This document shows positions 8,107 to 17,561 of a stretch of 35,431 nt of DNA, in pieces (position 1 is the first letter of the stretch; every line of letters begins with the position of its first letter). The notes under the pieces were generated by a model. It ran no database searches. It was given only the letters and a program-made list of their open reading frames with translations, and was not told the DNA's origin. The stretch spans positions 1-35,431 of the forward strand of contig JABDFN010000010.1 in NCBI GenBank assembly GCA_013286485.1, written 5' to 3'. The DNA is from Bacteroidota bacterium (lineage in GTDB: Bacteria; Bacteroidota; Bacteroidia; Chitinophagales; Chitinophagaceae). The position numbers and the translations under genes were made by a program.

Positions 8107-8138
8107 GTCGAGTTTCGCCATCGGAATTCGACTTTTTT
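8107..8138 (+). terminator. Rho-independent terminator, plus strand
   Basis: A 10-bp stem (GTCGAGTTTC at 8107-8116 with GGAATTCGAC at 8123-8132, two G-U pairs, loop GCCATC) is followed by TTTTTT. It lies 108 bases before the next gene, so it ends an upstream transcript that contains no protein gene. Confidence 0.7.
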
Positions 8139-8245
8139 GTTCTTTGAAATAGCACATAACTGGTGAAAATCAGTGATCTGCAATGAAATCCAATAGATTA
8201 TTAAATAACTATTAATAAAAAGTTAACAATACAGCTTTATAGTGT

Positions 8246-8611
8246 ATGAAACCAATCCTAGTTATTTTAATTGTTCTATTGCTTATCGGAATTATCTGTG
8301 ATGTTTGTTCATTGACGGACATGGAAGAAGAACTCGATGTGTTTGTGATTGGAATGTATTATTTGGGAGACTTCTTTGGTGCGATTCTCGGATATACTCA
8401 TAAGCAAGTCATACGCTGGCTAGGAATAGCCCTTGTTTTCGGTTTCTATATAATTACGAAATTGTCAAACATGCCTACAACAAACCTTGAGTGGATCAAG
8501 TTTACGAAGGGAGCGGTTGCATTCTTAATTGCGGAATTAGTTTTAGCATACTTTCTACATTTATTATCTAATATGCTTAAAAAGAAAAAAATAGTAAGAA
8601 AGAAAAAGTGA
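8246..8611 (+). CDS. Small uncharacterised membrane protein
   Basis: This 121-residue protein has a hydrophobic N-terminal helix (PILVILIVLLLIGIICDV, about 3-20), a short acidic stretch, further hydrophobic segments at about 32-50, 59-73 and 87-109, and a very basic C-terminus (KKKKIVRKKK). That makes three or four membrane helices with a positively charged cytoplasmic tail. No enzyme or transport motif is visible. It is a single-gene transcript: a terminator lies just upstream and another begins 20 bases after its stop. Its proximity to the structured RNA candidate could be meaningful or accidental. Function unknown. Confidence 0.65.
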   Translation: MKPILVILIVLLLIGIICDVCSLTDMEEELDVFVIGMYYLGDFFGAILGYTHKQVIRWLGIALVFGFYIITKLSNMPTTNLEWIKFTKGAVAFLIAELVLAYFLHLLSNMLKKKKIVRKKK

Positions 8612-8630
8612 TGAAGTTTTACACAAGGTG

Positions 8631-8667
8631 AAAAGGGATTCATGTACAGTGAGTCCCTTTTATATTT
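8631..8667 (+). terminator. Rho-independent terminator after the small membrane protein
   Basis: AAAAGGGA at 8631-8638 pairs with TCCCTTTT at 8654-8661, with an additional inner TCA/TGA pairing, and is followed by a T-rich tail. Confidence 0.75.
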
Positions 8668-8759
8668 CGCAACCTACAAAATATGATTTGCAACTGCATT
8701 TTCACCAATGACCGCCCCCGATTATCGAAGCTAAGTTTGAAAAAAGAGTCGCAGACAAT

Positions 8760-9707
8760 CTATTTATTAGCTATATTCAAATCTTTTGCGCCTAAAGTGT
8801 TAGTAGATATTACTTGATATCCTTCTGCAGTTGATGAGTTTAATGATGAGCTTACTTGCTTTTTAAATGAAACACCTATGCTAATGGGAATCTTGTGTGC
8901 GTCTAGTTTAGCTTGAATGGAAGAAGTTAAATCTTCAAGATTAGTTTCAGCTTTCGTAATTGAATAGTTTATTATACCGACTGCAACTATAATCCTCATA
9001 CCATGATCTGCGATATATTTTTTGCATTCTATATAATCAGTTCCTTTGGTAATTTTATTAATTGTTGGATTACTTAATTGCCATTCTGAGTAATTGCCAG
9101 TAATAGTCAAAGTTTTGCCGCTTATTTTGGTATAGGCTGCGGTTAGTTCCACCTTTAAAGAGTCTAATAACTTATTATCTTTAATTAGTGGAGCTATTTC
9201 TTCTAAATTTGCTTTGACCGCTGCTGTGACATTTAACTGTAGCTGTTCGGTTTTTTTATAGTCGATTTTATGGCCAGTTGCACTACCTTTTGGAGTAATA
9301 TCTTCTTTTAGAAAAGGTGATGTTGAACCATTTGAGCAACTATACGGGTAAGGCCAATCTGGTTGATCAACCGGAACTAAATGACCTATTAATCCAAATG
9401 CAATATCCAATAAAGTTGAATTATCATTTACAGGAGGTGAGTATGCACGATGATAATAATGTTCTTCCCTTCCAGCAACTGAGAGTAAACACCTATCTCT
9501 ACCACATATTTGCTTTGGGGTTAATTTTCCATCAGGTAAATTATATTTTGGAGGGAAAAGAAAACCAATATTTTCTTGACTCATTTGTCCTGTAAAATAC
9601 ATGGTTGTTGTCTGGGTCACAGGCTTTGGAACTCTTTGAGCAAATAAATCTTGTGTACTTACTAAAAGTGTTGTAATGCACACCAAAGCATAAATTGATT
9701 TTATCAT
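8760..9707 (-). CDS. Secreted protein of unknown function
   Basis: This 315-residue protein begins with a clear signal peptide (MIKSIYALVCITTLLVSTQ, cleavage expected after DLFAQ at about residue 24). The mature part has a cysteine-containing segment near residues 88-94 (CGRDRC), a Pro/Tyr-rich stretch (PDWPYPYSC), then a long region of alternating beta-type residues rich in Thr, Ser and Lys, and a serine-rich segment near the C-terminus (KKQVSSSLNSSTAEGY). No type IX sorting domain is present, so it is probably periplasmic or released some other way. It lies on the same strand as the large T9SS gene upstream, but a terminator-like hairpin separates them. No family is recognised. Confidence 0.6.
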   Translation of the reverse strand: MIKSIYALVCITTLLVSTQDLFAQRVPKPVTQTTTMYFTGQMSQENIGFLFPPKYNLPDGKLTPKQICGRDRCLLSVAGREEHYYHRAYSPPVNDNSTLLDIAFGLIGHLVPVDQPDWPYPYSCSNGSTSPFLKEDITPKGSATGHKIDYKKTEQLQLNVTAAVKANLEEIAPLIKDNKLLDSLKVELTAAYTKISGKTLTITGNYSEWQLSNPTINKITKGTDYIECKKYIADHGMRIIVAVGIINYSITKAETNLEDLTSSIQAKLDAHKIPISIGVSFKKQVSSSLNSSTAEGYQVISTNTLGAKDLNIANK

Positions 9708-9756
9708 AATTTTTTCCTTTTTAAATGTAATTTAAAATTCACTTTCGAGCGTTATT

Positions 9757-9791
9757 GAAAATCCAAACGCCCACACTAGGTGAGCGCTTGG
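9757..9791 (-). terminator. Terminator after the large T9SS gene
   Basis: On the minus strand an interrupted stem (CCAA-CGC-CAC pairing with GTG-GCG-TTGG, with single mismatches between blocks; 9763-9791) is followed by ATTTTC. It begins eight bases after the stop of the 1787-residue gene. Confidence 0.55.
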
Positions 9792-9798
9792 AGAAGCC

Positions 9799-12700
9799 TT
9801 ATTTGACTATCGATATTTTACCAACCGAAACAACGTTTGACGCATCATGGACCCGATAAATATATATACCATCCGGCACACCATCGGTGCTCCACGCTAC
9901 TTGCCCTTGTGTGTTGGCAAACACATATCGGGTTATCAATGATCCAACCATGTCCGTTATTTCCAGATACACCGTGCCTTTGGTGTTTCCGAAATAGTAA
10001 TCAAAGTTCACTAGGCTACGAGCAGGGTTAGGATATGCTCGAACTACATTCAATCCTGATTTTGGAATAGTCTGTTGTTGAGGTTGTATATGCCGTGCAG
10101 GTTTGGGACTAAAATCATATGGACATGGAGCGCTTATCGGAGCCGGAGGTGGTCCCGATATAGGGCCACCAGGGAATGAGCCTATTTTATCCGCTGCTAT
10201 AATGTTGCCTGATAGTGGGCCAACAAGGCTAAACGCTGAAAGCGGGTCTGAAAGCGTATCTATTTCAGCAAGGCTAGTTGAATCCAATCCGTTTATATCC
10301 TTACTATGAATGGCAAGCGTATCAAGGATCGCCCACAGTGTTTTAAAATTGTCGTATTCAGTCGTTTCGCTAGAAGTTAAGCTGAATCCGCTGCCTATAT
10401 CGTCAATGGAAGTCGCAGCAGACGACAGGTCACCTTTGCGGTAATAGAATCCAGCAAGCTCGTACTTTGTCCAAAGGCCTGTAAGAGTATTGAGTACATA
10501 CGGCAAACTGTCTCGATAGAAAAATACTCGTGTAGTGTCTATCTGAGCTGCTGTGGCATTGGTATCAACAAACGGGTATGCGAAGCCTGTATCAAGCCCG
10601 TCGTTTATTAAAAGCAAACTATAGTATTTGGAAGTTTGCAAAGAATAATACCGGATGCTGTCGTCTGTGGCAGAACGCGCGGTACTGTTTTCCGATTTGA
10701 CCACGAGTGTATCAATATCATTCTGAGTTATGGGGATGGTTATTGAATTGTGTATATAATCCAATAAATCCTGATGACGCAGCATTTCAGGGTTATCTTC
10801 AAGAACTGTCAAGTATTTGGCGTATGGTAATGCAGTCCTTTTGCCAACCTCTTTGAGTATTGTTGGCGACAAATATGGAGAGCAATAGACGAGAGTATCA
10901 AACAAAACAGTAGTATCATTTGCAGTACGGGTGTCAATGTATGTTTTCATCGCACTCGTGCTTCCACCGTCCAGCCGTGCCAAGAGCGAGACGTTGGCAC
11001 TTGACCAATAAAAATGATTGTTTAAAAAATTTGTAAGTGTTGTAGAATAGCCACTTGTTGAAAGCAGTGAAGTGGTATGAGCGCCATTTGCCATATCAGG
11101 GTTGTAGCTTGAGCAGTCGTTATGTACGCCCGTATCAAAATAGATTGAACCTGTTGCCACTGGTGGCGCTGTACCATTGTTATAGTAGTAGCCTATCTCG
11201 CTCGGGCTTTCGTTTTTAATCTTGCCTGGTGGGGATGCAAACACATTTCCCGTTGCAAGCAAGCCACTGCCTTGATCGCCTATGAAGAAAGTAGGGTTTG
11301 TAGTATTTGTGGTTCCGGAATAAATATCCCATTTGTTATGGGTATAAGTGTTGCAAAGAAATTCAAGCCCTGCATATTCTATTCCCGGCTCGACATAGGC
11401 TACGACATTTTTGTCGAGTCCATAGCAGGCATAGGTGAGCGAATCAAAGCTGTTATGATTCACATAATTCGGTGGTACGGTTGCAGGATCGTTATATTCA
11501 TTATCAGGAAACGAGCTTTGAATAAGAGTTCCGTATGTAGCAATCGAAGTATCCCATCCTTGGAATGTATTAAATTCAATATGGAATCCTTTGCTTTGCT
11601 TTTCATAGATGCCAATGTTTTCATAACACGGTCCGCCGCCTGTTACCTGGTATTCATTCGGGCCGTTGCCAATATTGAATGTATTGCCGTACGTGCTTAC
11701 GTTGTCATATGCTGACACATACACGCCAATGGTGCAGGTATCAAATATGGCGTTTTCAACGCTCGCAGTCGGGCCAGCATTATCCAGTATCCCTTCAATA
11801 TCAACTCCATTGTTAAACCCATCAAACGTTGAACGCTTTCCGCAGGTAACTGAGCTCGTCGGAGAGCATAACATGCCGAGGGGAATATAATTGCTAACGG
11901 AGAAGCCTGCATTGATGGCGCGGATACCCCTGCCATATTGCAAGCCGTTTCTAAAATTGCATCCCATAATTCCAATTCCATCTACTCCTTTTAAATACAG
12001 GTGTTCGGCAAATGGATATCCTGTGCCGCCTTTATAGTTTCCATCAATGCTAAAAGTGCATTCTGCGAAAAAGCTTTGATCTCGCAGCGGCATGTGTGAA
12101 GAGAGGGGCGATTTATTCTGATACGGATTGAACCACCCTGCCATATGGTTGTCTATGAAGTTGGATTGCGTGCATTGAATAATACCACCACACGCTTGTG
12201 CTCTGGTTGGACTGTCTGTCAAATCCCAATTTGCAACACCCACATTCGCATTTAAAATGTACGAATTGTTCTTAATGATAACGGTAGCCTGATTTGTAGC
12301 ATTTTGCTGTTTTGTTGAATCACCCCATGCTTCAATACCTTGCCAAAAGCAACTTTGGCAATCATTCGTGATTGTGGAGTTGTCAACGATCAATTTAGAA
12401 CCCTTGTCAACAGCAATTCTTGCATTTTTTGGCATATGTATAGTTGACGAAGATATTGCCAGAGTGCTGTTGCCTGTAATTAATATACTTCCATCAAGCC
12501 ATTGATCTTGAGCCCAAGTTGTAACCCCACCAGCATTTATTGTCTTTGCGAACCCGGGTGTAGGATAATGCTTCGTGCCATCGTCAATTGCAGTTTCCCA
12601 CATGCCCCTTCCTAGTGTGGCAATCCTTAATTTGTTGGAGCAGTAATTAAACTCCATATCATTAACAATGCATGCAGGCAAACCATTATTGAAACATGTC

Positions 12701-15162
12701 CAATTCACAGAGGTATTTCCACCTCTGATTCCATCAACTTGGGATGAATCGAAAGAGCTAAAATCACATCTAAAAACCCCTACGTCCGTTGCGGCATACA
12801 AAATATCCTTGCTCCCATGCTGATAGAGGATTTTATTTATTGGCAAGTTAGGTAGACCATGAGATACATCATGCCAATCTATGCCGTGGTCGTCAGAGTA
12901 ATAAACCCTGATACTCATGCTATCTAATGGAGTATTTATATTTCCATACGAAATGTCACCATACGCTAGCCAAATCCTGTTAATGTTATTTGGGTCAGTT
13001 TCAATGTCATTGATTCGAAAATATCCTACAGGCGATGGAGTAATATTATTCCATGTCGGAGATGAATTTCTAGCATTTGTCGAGTAGAAAAGTTTCGCAT
13101 GAACATTTGTTGGCGACCCAGTCGGATCAGCGTAGGCAATATCGTGAAATGCAATGTAGACCTTATTGGTATCAGTTTCGGAAATAACTAAGTCGCGCAC
13201 CTTAGTCGGTACTAATCCTTCTAGCGGGTCTGCATGAAAGGCTCTGTGGTAGTTTGCATCTCCCGGTGCTTCTTCCCAGACCTGCTTCTGCCCCAAATAA
13301 AAATTATTGTTATTGTCAAAAAGTAGAGTTCTGAAAATATTATTGCAATCATTAAATTCCCAACCACGTATACCTCTTACACAATCATCATATGGATCGC
13401 CGAAGTTCCAGGATGGTGATAAAACGTTAGTTGCCATATAAGGGTAGTCGTTTTCTACAACTGCAGTGGAGGAACCATTCTTGGCAATCTTTACATAATA
13501 ACCATCACTAAGTGGAGCAAAAATACCCCAATATGGTGGTGTGGTTTTATCATAAACAAAACCTCCATTGTCCTGCGCCCCACCAACCACCATATTCTCA
13601 TTTGCCTCAGTATTATCTACACCATAAAATTGTGTTATTGCCAAACTATCTCCGGTGATACTTATAAAATTACTGCTTCCATAGCGTTTTTTGCTAATCC
13701 CTCCATCTGTACACCCGTACACTACGTCGTTTATTCCGTTGCTTGTATTTGTTGAACTGTAAATATTTATGAACCGCCCATCAGCATGACTATATGTTGG
13801 CAAATAGGAAAACGATGTTCCTCCATTTGTAGACATCATGAAATTGTTAGAGTTGTCATGCACATTGGCGTAGATTATATTAGAATTTGAAGGTGATACT
13901 TCGATAAACTGAAGGCTGCCAATACTTGAAACATTACTCACTAAGGTTAGCGGGCTGCTACTTAGTGGTTTGGTTACTAATATGCTTTGATTGGAGGTAT
14001 CCGATGACTGGAGAACACTCAGAAGCATAAACGCGGTATCTCCTCCTGAAATAGAAAGGTCAGCAGTTGTTGTAAATTTTAGAATGCTGTCAGTGGAACT
14101 ACCATGAATTTTATACCACAGTCGTCCTGTAAAATAACCTGAGGGTGCGGACAACGTATAACTTGTCCAAGACAAAGTTGAAGTATTGAATATTTCAAGT
14201 TTCAAAATTCCAGAATTTGTAAACGCAGGGATTATTACTTTGCCTGAGGTTGCCTTACTAAATTCCATATCTGAAACTTGGAAGGTGTCAGAATAGAGAT
14301 CGCTTGCATAGGAATACGCCACGTTGTCCCATCCACTAGTAGTATCCGCTTTATACATAACATACGGTTGAACAATATTGTCCACATATCCATTGAGAAT
14401 AGCAAACAATTTCTGTGTTCCCGGCATATACGCGACCTTAATAATTCCTGTACCATATGCTGTTGTTCCTGTTGCCGAAATAAATGAGCTATCATAATAC
14501 CAGTGCAGTCCGTGATCCATTGTATAGGCTAATCCCAAATTGTATGGTCCGCCAGTATGGGCTGCGCCTGTCGTAGACATTGAAACGTAAATGATATTCT
14601 TATTTAAAGGATTTACGGCAAAACTCTGGATTCCCATTGTTCCTGGAATAAGACCATTTGATGCGTCGGAAATATTATGCCAATGCAAACCGCCCGAATT
14701 TGATTCCCAAAGGCCTCCTGCATTGCTTCCTACAAGAATATGATTTGTATCAACTGGGTCAACCCAAATACAATCTACCCTTCCTTGTTGGTCATAATCA
14801 CCATAGTAACTATTAAAGGGGCCGATGCAGTTCCAGTTACCTGTATACCCAGAAGTTCCACTGCATAATGTACTTAACCCCTTTGCATAAGAAAAATATG
14901 CTTTTGCCGCAGTTTGAAACATATCACTTCCAGAGGAGCCGTCTGTGACCAGTCTATTTGAAGCAAATTCGCTCCATCTGACAAAATCATTTAAATTTCC
15001 TCCCTCGGAAGTGTCAGAGTCATAACTCTTTATAACTTTTAAAATTGAGTCTCGACCATTATAGAAACTAGGAGCTGTATAATTGAACCGTAACGCGGTT
15101 TGTCCGAAAAGAGTACTGCTGCCAAACATGAGCATGGCACATGCTTTGATTATTTTATTCAT
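9799..15162 (-). CDS. Giant T9SS-secreted beta-propeller / beta-helix protein
   Basis: This 1787-residue protein has a signal peptide (MNKIIKACAMLMFGSSTLFG) and a C-terminal type IX (Por) sorting domain of type A over the last 85 residues or so (VVRAYPNPARSLVNFDYYF, then DGIYIYRV and a closing basic strand). Between them is a sialidase/BNR-type propeller region (about 100-860, with repeats such as GGLWESNSGGLHW and YYSDDHGIDWHDVS), then a right-handed beta-helix-like region (about 880-1400; NSTLAISSSTIHMPKNARI) and a more helical spacer. Such proteins cross the outer membrane through T9SS and are attached to the surface or released. Propellers of this kind bind or cleave glycans, but no catalytic set can be assigned. 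It lies 29 bases after another T9SS gene and probably shares its transcript. Its presence on a mobile element is unusual in scale. Confidence 0.85.
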   Translation of the reverse strand: MNKIIKACAMLMFGSSTLFGQTALRFNYTAPSFYNGRDSILKVIKSYDSDTSEGGNLNDFVRWSEFASNRLVTDGSSGSDMFQTAAKAYFSYAKGLSTLCSGTSGYTGNWNCIGPFNSYYGDYDQQGRVDCIWVDPVDTNHILVGSNAGGLWESNSGGLHWHNISDASNGLIPGTMGIQSFAVNPLNKNIIYVSMSTTGAAHTGGPYNLGLAYTMDHGLHWYYDSSFISATGTTAYGTGIIKVAYMPGTQKLFAILNGYVDNIVQPYVMYKADTTSGWDNVAYSYASDLYSDTFQVSDMEFSKATSGKVIIPAFTNSGILKLEIFNTSTLSWTSYTLSAPSGYFTGRLWYKIHGSSTDSILKFTTTADLSISGGDTAFMLLSVLQSSDTSNQSILVTKPLSSSPLTLVSNVSSIGSLQFIEVSPSNSNIIYANVHDNSNNFMMSTNGGTSFSYLPTYSHADGRFINIYSSTNTSNGINDVVYGCTDGGISKKRYGSSNFISITGDSLAITQFYGVDNTEANENMVVGGAQDNGGFVYDKTTPPYWGIFAPLSDGYYVKIAKNGSSTAVVENDYPYMATNVLSPSWNFGDPYDDCVRGIRGWEFNDCNNIFRTLLFDNNNNFYLGQKQVWEEAPGDANYHRAFHADPLEGLVPTKVRDLVISETDTNKVYIAFHDIAYADPTGSPTNVHAKLFYSTNARNSSPTWNNITPSPVGYFRINDIETDPNNINRIWLAYGDISYGNINTPLDSMSIRVYYSDDHGIDWHDVSHGLPNLPINKILYQHGSKDILYAATDVGVFRCDFSSFDSSQVDGIRGGNTSVNWTCFNNGLPACIVNDMEFNYCSNKLRIATLGRGMWETAIDDGTKHYPTPGFAKTINAGGVTTWAQDQWLDGSILITGNSTLAISSSTIHMPKNARIAVDKGSKLIVDNSTITNDCQSCFWQGIEAWGDSTKQQNATNQATVIIKNNSYILNANVGVANWDLTDSPTRAQACGGIIQCTQSNFIDNHMAGWFNPYQNKSPLSSHMPLRDQSFFAECTFSIDGNYKGGTGYPFAEHLYLKGVDGIGIMGCNFRNGLQYGRGIRAINAGFSVSNYIPLGMLCSPTSSVTCGKRSTFDGFNNGVDIEGILDNAGPTASVENAIFDTCTIGVYVSAYDNVSTYGNTFNIGNGPNEYQVTGGGPCYENIGIYEKQSKGFHIEFNTFQGWDTSIATYGTLIQSSFPDNEYNDPATVPPNYVNHNSFDSLTYACYGLDKNVVAYVEPGIEYAGLEFLCNTYTHNKWDIYSGTTNTTNPTFFIGDQGSGLLATGNVFASPPGKIKNESPSEIGYYYNNGTAPPVATGSIYFDTGVHNDCSSYNPDMANGAHTTSLLSTSGYSTTLTNFLNNHFYWSSANVSLLARLDGGSTSAMKTYIDTRTANDTTVLFDTLVYCSPYLSPTILKEVGKRTALPYAKYLTVLEDNPEMLRHQDLLDYIHNSITIPITQNDIDTLVVKSENSTARSATDDSIRYYSLQTSKYYSLLLINDGLDTGFAYPFVDTNATAAQIDTTRVFFYRDSLPYVLNTLTGLWTKYELAGFYYRKGDLSSAATSIDDIGSGFSLTSSETTEYDNFKTLWAILDTLAIHSKDINGLDSTSLAEIDTLSDPLSAFSLVGPLSGNIIAADKIGSFPGGPISGPPPAPISAPCPYDFSPKPARHIQPQQQTIPKSGLNVVRAYPNPARSLVNFDYYFGNTKGTVYLEITDMVGSLITRYVFANTQGQVAWSTDGVPDGIYIYRVHDASNVVSVGKISIVK

Positions 15163-15191
15163 AGAATTCGGTTTTAAAAATTCAATTTATA

Positions 15192-16742
15192 TTATTGAAG
15201 CACAACTTTCGTCATGCTTTTGAATTCATTATTTCCATTCACTTCTACGATATAAATCCCTCTCGGCCACGTACTCGTTTCTACTCGCAATTCATTTTTG
15301 CCGAAATTTTTGCTGCAAAAAAATTGTTTGCCCAGAATATTATTTATTGAAACACTTACAGATTCTTTTACTTTTTCTGTATTCACAATTATTTCCGACG
15401 ATGCAGGATTAGGGTAAATTGCTATGGTATTCGGATTTTGTGAAATTTTCGGTACATCAACGGGCCAAGATGCTAATACTGTTAAGAAAATGTCACTACC
15501 GCCATACCAGGTCGTAGGCAAATCTTCGCCATTTATTGAAGCCGTATCATAGTACCCTCCGACTAGCACCAGCCCATTTTCTAATGGATATACTATTTGC
15601 GCGCCATCAGTTTGATGAGTGCCGAATACTTTAGCATCTATAAATTGCCCCATGCTGTCAGCATGAACGACCCAAGCATCACCCTTGCCAAATGACATAT
15701 CTACTTCGCCTGACGTAATCGTACTGCTGCCTGCTATCCACAAACTGCCATCAGTTGCCTTGCAAATTGATTCAGGTATTGCATCGCTTGAATCGCCAAA
15801 ACAATTTTCCCAAATAATATTGCTGTTACTGTCAAGGTCTACGGTCCAAAATTCAGAATTTCCATTGCCGGCATAATGGTGGATATCGCCATCCGAAGAT
15901 CGTGTGTCTGTTGCAAAAATTATCCCTCCTTTTCTGTTCGTGATTCCTTGACCATGATACCCATCCGCATCAGATCCTCCGAGGTCTTTATGCCATAGAA
16001 TATTTCCATTACTGTCTAGTCGAGCAATATATGCATCCGTATTGCCGTGGTTCCCAGTGCAATCATAATCATTTGATTCAGTTTCCCCCACGATATAGCA
16101 ACCGCCATTGGGTCCAGGCACAACATTTGAAACCCATTCGTCACCTGTGCCGCCAATCACTCGGCTCCATTTTTTTTGGCCTGTGCTGTCAATCTTAAGG
16201 GCCCAGATATCTTCTGATAAACTGCTTCCATAATGGCTTGTAACATCCGTATCAGTATTATTTGCCAACGAAACAATAATGTATCCTCCGTCATTTGTCG
16301 GCATAATATTTTCAAGTAGTACCCCGCTAACTCTGCCAAAATCTTTGCTCCATAATACGGTACCTGCCGGAGTTATCTTTTTAACGTAAAACCCCCAAGG
16401 GAACCCATAACTGTTTGCAACAATAAAATTGTTATCAGCAGTAGGAAATAAGAAGGTTGGCTCGGGCGACTTGTCCCATTGAAGCGTAGACCCGTCGCTA
16501 GTATATTTTAAAAATATTCCACCTTGTTTTGAACATAGCGTATCAATATTGCCGGTTCCTGAATCTGAGGATGAGATTAGGCTAATTAAGAATCCTCCGT
16601 CAGAAGCCTTATATGTTTCAATATTCATCTTATCGTCGCCATCACCACCATATCCTTTCATAGAAAGCACTTTTATTGCTTGCTGTGAAAAGGCACTTCC
16701 AAAAGCGAAAAGAAAAAACAATATGGGGGCAATAGTTCTCAT
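15192..16742 (-). CDS. T9SS-secreted propeller-type protein
   Basis: This 516-residue protein has a signal peptide (MRTIAPILFFLFAFGSAFSQ) and a type A T9SS sorting domain at about 440-516 (IAIYPNPASSEIIVN, RGIYIVEV, KVVLQ end). The body consists of repeated units of about 45-50 residues with the pattern GG-DGGY.I....DSDG...H...GDIWALKLDS.G, for example 'GGTGDEW' and 'GGSDADGYHG'. This is the beta-propeller-like repeat common in Bacteroidota surface proteins of unknown ligand. It is the first gene of a two-gene unit with the 1787-residue T9SS protein. No catalytic residues are recognised. Transport across the outer membrane needs the host T9SS, so this cargo is adapted to Bacteroidota. Confidence 0.85.
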   Translation of the reverse strand: MRTIAPILFFLFAFGSAFSQQAIKVLSMKGYGGDGDDKMNIETYKASDGGFLISLISSSDSGTGNIDTLCSKQGGIFLKYTSDGSTLQWDKSPEPTFLFPTADNNFIVANSYGFPWGFYVKKITPAGTVLWSKDFGRVSGVLLENIMPTNDGGYIIVSLANNTDTDVTSHYGSSLSEDIWALKIDSTGQKKWSRVIGGTGDEWVSNVVPGPNGGCYIVGETESNDYDCTGNHGNTDAYIARLDSNGNILWHKDLGGSDADGYHGQGITNRKGGIIFATDTRSSDGDIHHYAGNGNSEFWTVDLDSNSNIIWENCFGDSSDAIPESICKATDGSLWIAGSSTITSGEVDMSFGKGDAWVVHADSMGQFIDAKVFGTHQTDGAQIVYPLENGLVLVGGYYDTASINGEDLPTTWYGGSDIFLTVLASWPVDVPKISQNPNTIAIYPNPASSEIIVNTEKVKESVSVSINNILGKQFFCSKNFGKNELRVETSTWPRGIYIVEVNGNNEFKSMTKVVLQ

Positions 16743-16856
16743 CTCATCCTAGCGTAAAAGACGGCTATTTATATCTCAAAGTATAGTGGTTAAGAAATTC
16801 ATAATATAAAGCTACCAATATTAAAATCACCTAACAAGGGTATTTTTCACGTAATG

Positions 16857-16900
16857 AAGCGTTTCCGACGCTTTTATTTCTACTCCCCATATAAATGGGG
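16857..16900. other. Two adjacent small hairpins between T9SS gene and lipoprotein gene
   Basis: AAGCGT at 16857-16862 pairs with ACGCTT at 16868-16873, followed on the plus strand by TTATTT. CCCCAT at 16885-16890 pairs with ATGGGG at 16895-16900. They lie in the 290-base gap between the lipoprotein stop and the 516-residue T9SS start. Neither is a convincing minus-strand terminator. Confidence 0.35.
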
Positions 16901-17034
16901 GGACTTGCTGTTTGTGCTATAAACTTACCTGCATTCTTTAAACATTTCTATAGGCGAAAACCTGTAATTATATTGTAGTTTCATTTCTGTGTTGAGATAA
17001 CCGTTCTTCGGGGCAATTCTTTTTAGTTCCACAA

Positions 17035-17412
17035 TTAATAGCATGCGCTTATACGGAGATTCTGCGGTTTCCTCTCAATTCCATTATTGGCAGACAGCCG
17101 CCCTTCAATGATTTGCCCAGCCGGAACATTAAAGGATGAGTTTTTCGTTTGACCATACATATCCACCCATTCAACTGTAACGCTTTTTGTATATGATGCC
17201 TTGTTCCGAATCTTGGCACAATACACATGGGCATCTAAAAGCCCTTTGTCTGAAAGTCCTAATAATTCTACATCCGGGCAGTCTACTGGAGTTTCCGCTT
17301 GCTTGGGTGCACTTTGGGCATTTTGTAATGCTTCGAGGTATGCTTTACATCCGGCAAGCTGCAAAGACGCGAAGAGCAGCAATCCACAGGATAAGACTAT
17401 TTGAATCTTCAT
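17035..17412 (-). CDS. YcfL-like lipoprotein (DUF1425)
   Basis: This 125-residue protein has a lipoprotein signal peptide with lipobox LAGC at residues 19-22, so C22 would be lipidated. The mature domain (about 45-125) matches the YcfL/DUF1425 pattern: VYCAKIRNKASYTKSVTVEW, then a short beta-sandwich ending in RKPQNLRISAC. In other bacteria YcfL-type proteins occur beside LpoB-type lipoproteins; their role is not established. Two further cysteines (near residues 44 and 65) could form a disulfide. It is transcribed divergently from the XRE regulator gene, and palindromic operators lie between the two, so the regulator may control it. Confidence 0.75.
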   Translation of the reverse strand: MKIQIVLSCGLLLFASLQLAGCKAYLEALQNAQSAPKQAETPVDCPDVELLGLSDKGLLDAHVYCAKIRNKASYTKSVTVEWVDMYGQTKNSSFNVPAGQIIEGRLSANNGIERKPQNLRISACY

Positions 17413-17452
17413 ACAAGTACATTTTTGTGAGTGATTGAATTTTGTTAGAGGA

Positions 17453-17460
17453 CAAACATA
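17453..17460 (-). promoter_or_regulatory. Probable -7 box for the lipoprotein gene
   Basis: On the minus strand this reads TATGTTTG, an exact TAnnTTTG match, about 40 bases before the lipoprotein ATG. The -33 region falls at about 17480, at the edge of the palindromic operator. Confidence 0.45.
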
Positions 17461-17480
17461 GTAAATATTTCAATAAAAAG

Positions 17481-17535
17481 ATACTATATAGTATCCATAC
17501 TATACAATTTACCTATTGTATAGGGGTTTACTATA
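17481..17535. promoter_or_regulatory. Operator array of TACTATA palindromes between divergent genes
   Basis: A perfect 14-bp palindrome (ATACTATATAGTAT, 17481-17494) is followed by ATACTATA (17497-17504), the related TATTGTATAG around 17514-17523 and TACTATA (17529-17535). Repeated copies of the same half-site directly in front of an XRE regulator gene and next to the divergent lipoprotein promoter suggest autoregulation and control of the lipoprotein gene. The binding protein is inferred from position only. Confidence 0.5.
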
Positions 17536-17561
17536 CGCTGGGGGTTCTTTTACTTTACTTT

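Larger units (their letters stand above)
7912..8138 (+). ncRNA. Candidate structured noncoding RNA
   Basis: This gene-free interval holds four successive hairpins: AGAGG/CCTCT (7938-7951); a 9-bp stem (7961-7969 with 7977-7985); a long interrupted stem opening CCTTTA at 8022 and closing TAAAGG at 8064; and a 10-bp stem with T-tract at 8107-8138. The sequence AAAAGGAGGT at 7924-7933, complementary to the end of 16S rRNA, lies near the predicted 5' end but has no start codon after it and could pair with ACCTCT at 7946-7951. The second hairpin is also an excellent terminator on the other strand, so the RNA could instead be read leftward (about 8145 to 7952). A small membrane protein follows. I recognise no RNA family. 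Confidence 0.35.

Noticed and set aside
11272-11715. 147-codon plus-strand frame inside the large T9SS gene
   Set aside because: It is antisense to a well-supported gene with signal peptide and sorting domain.
17442-17561. Longer N-terminus for the XRE regulator
   Set aside because: It would read through the palindromic operator region and gives a sequence foreign to the family.
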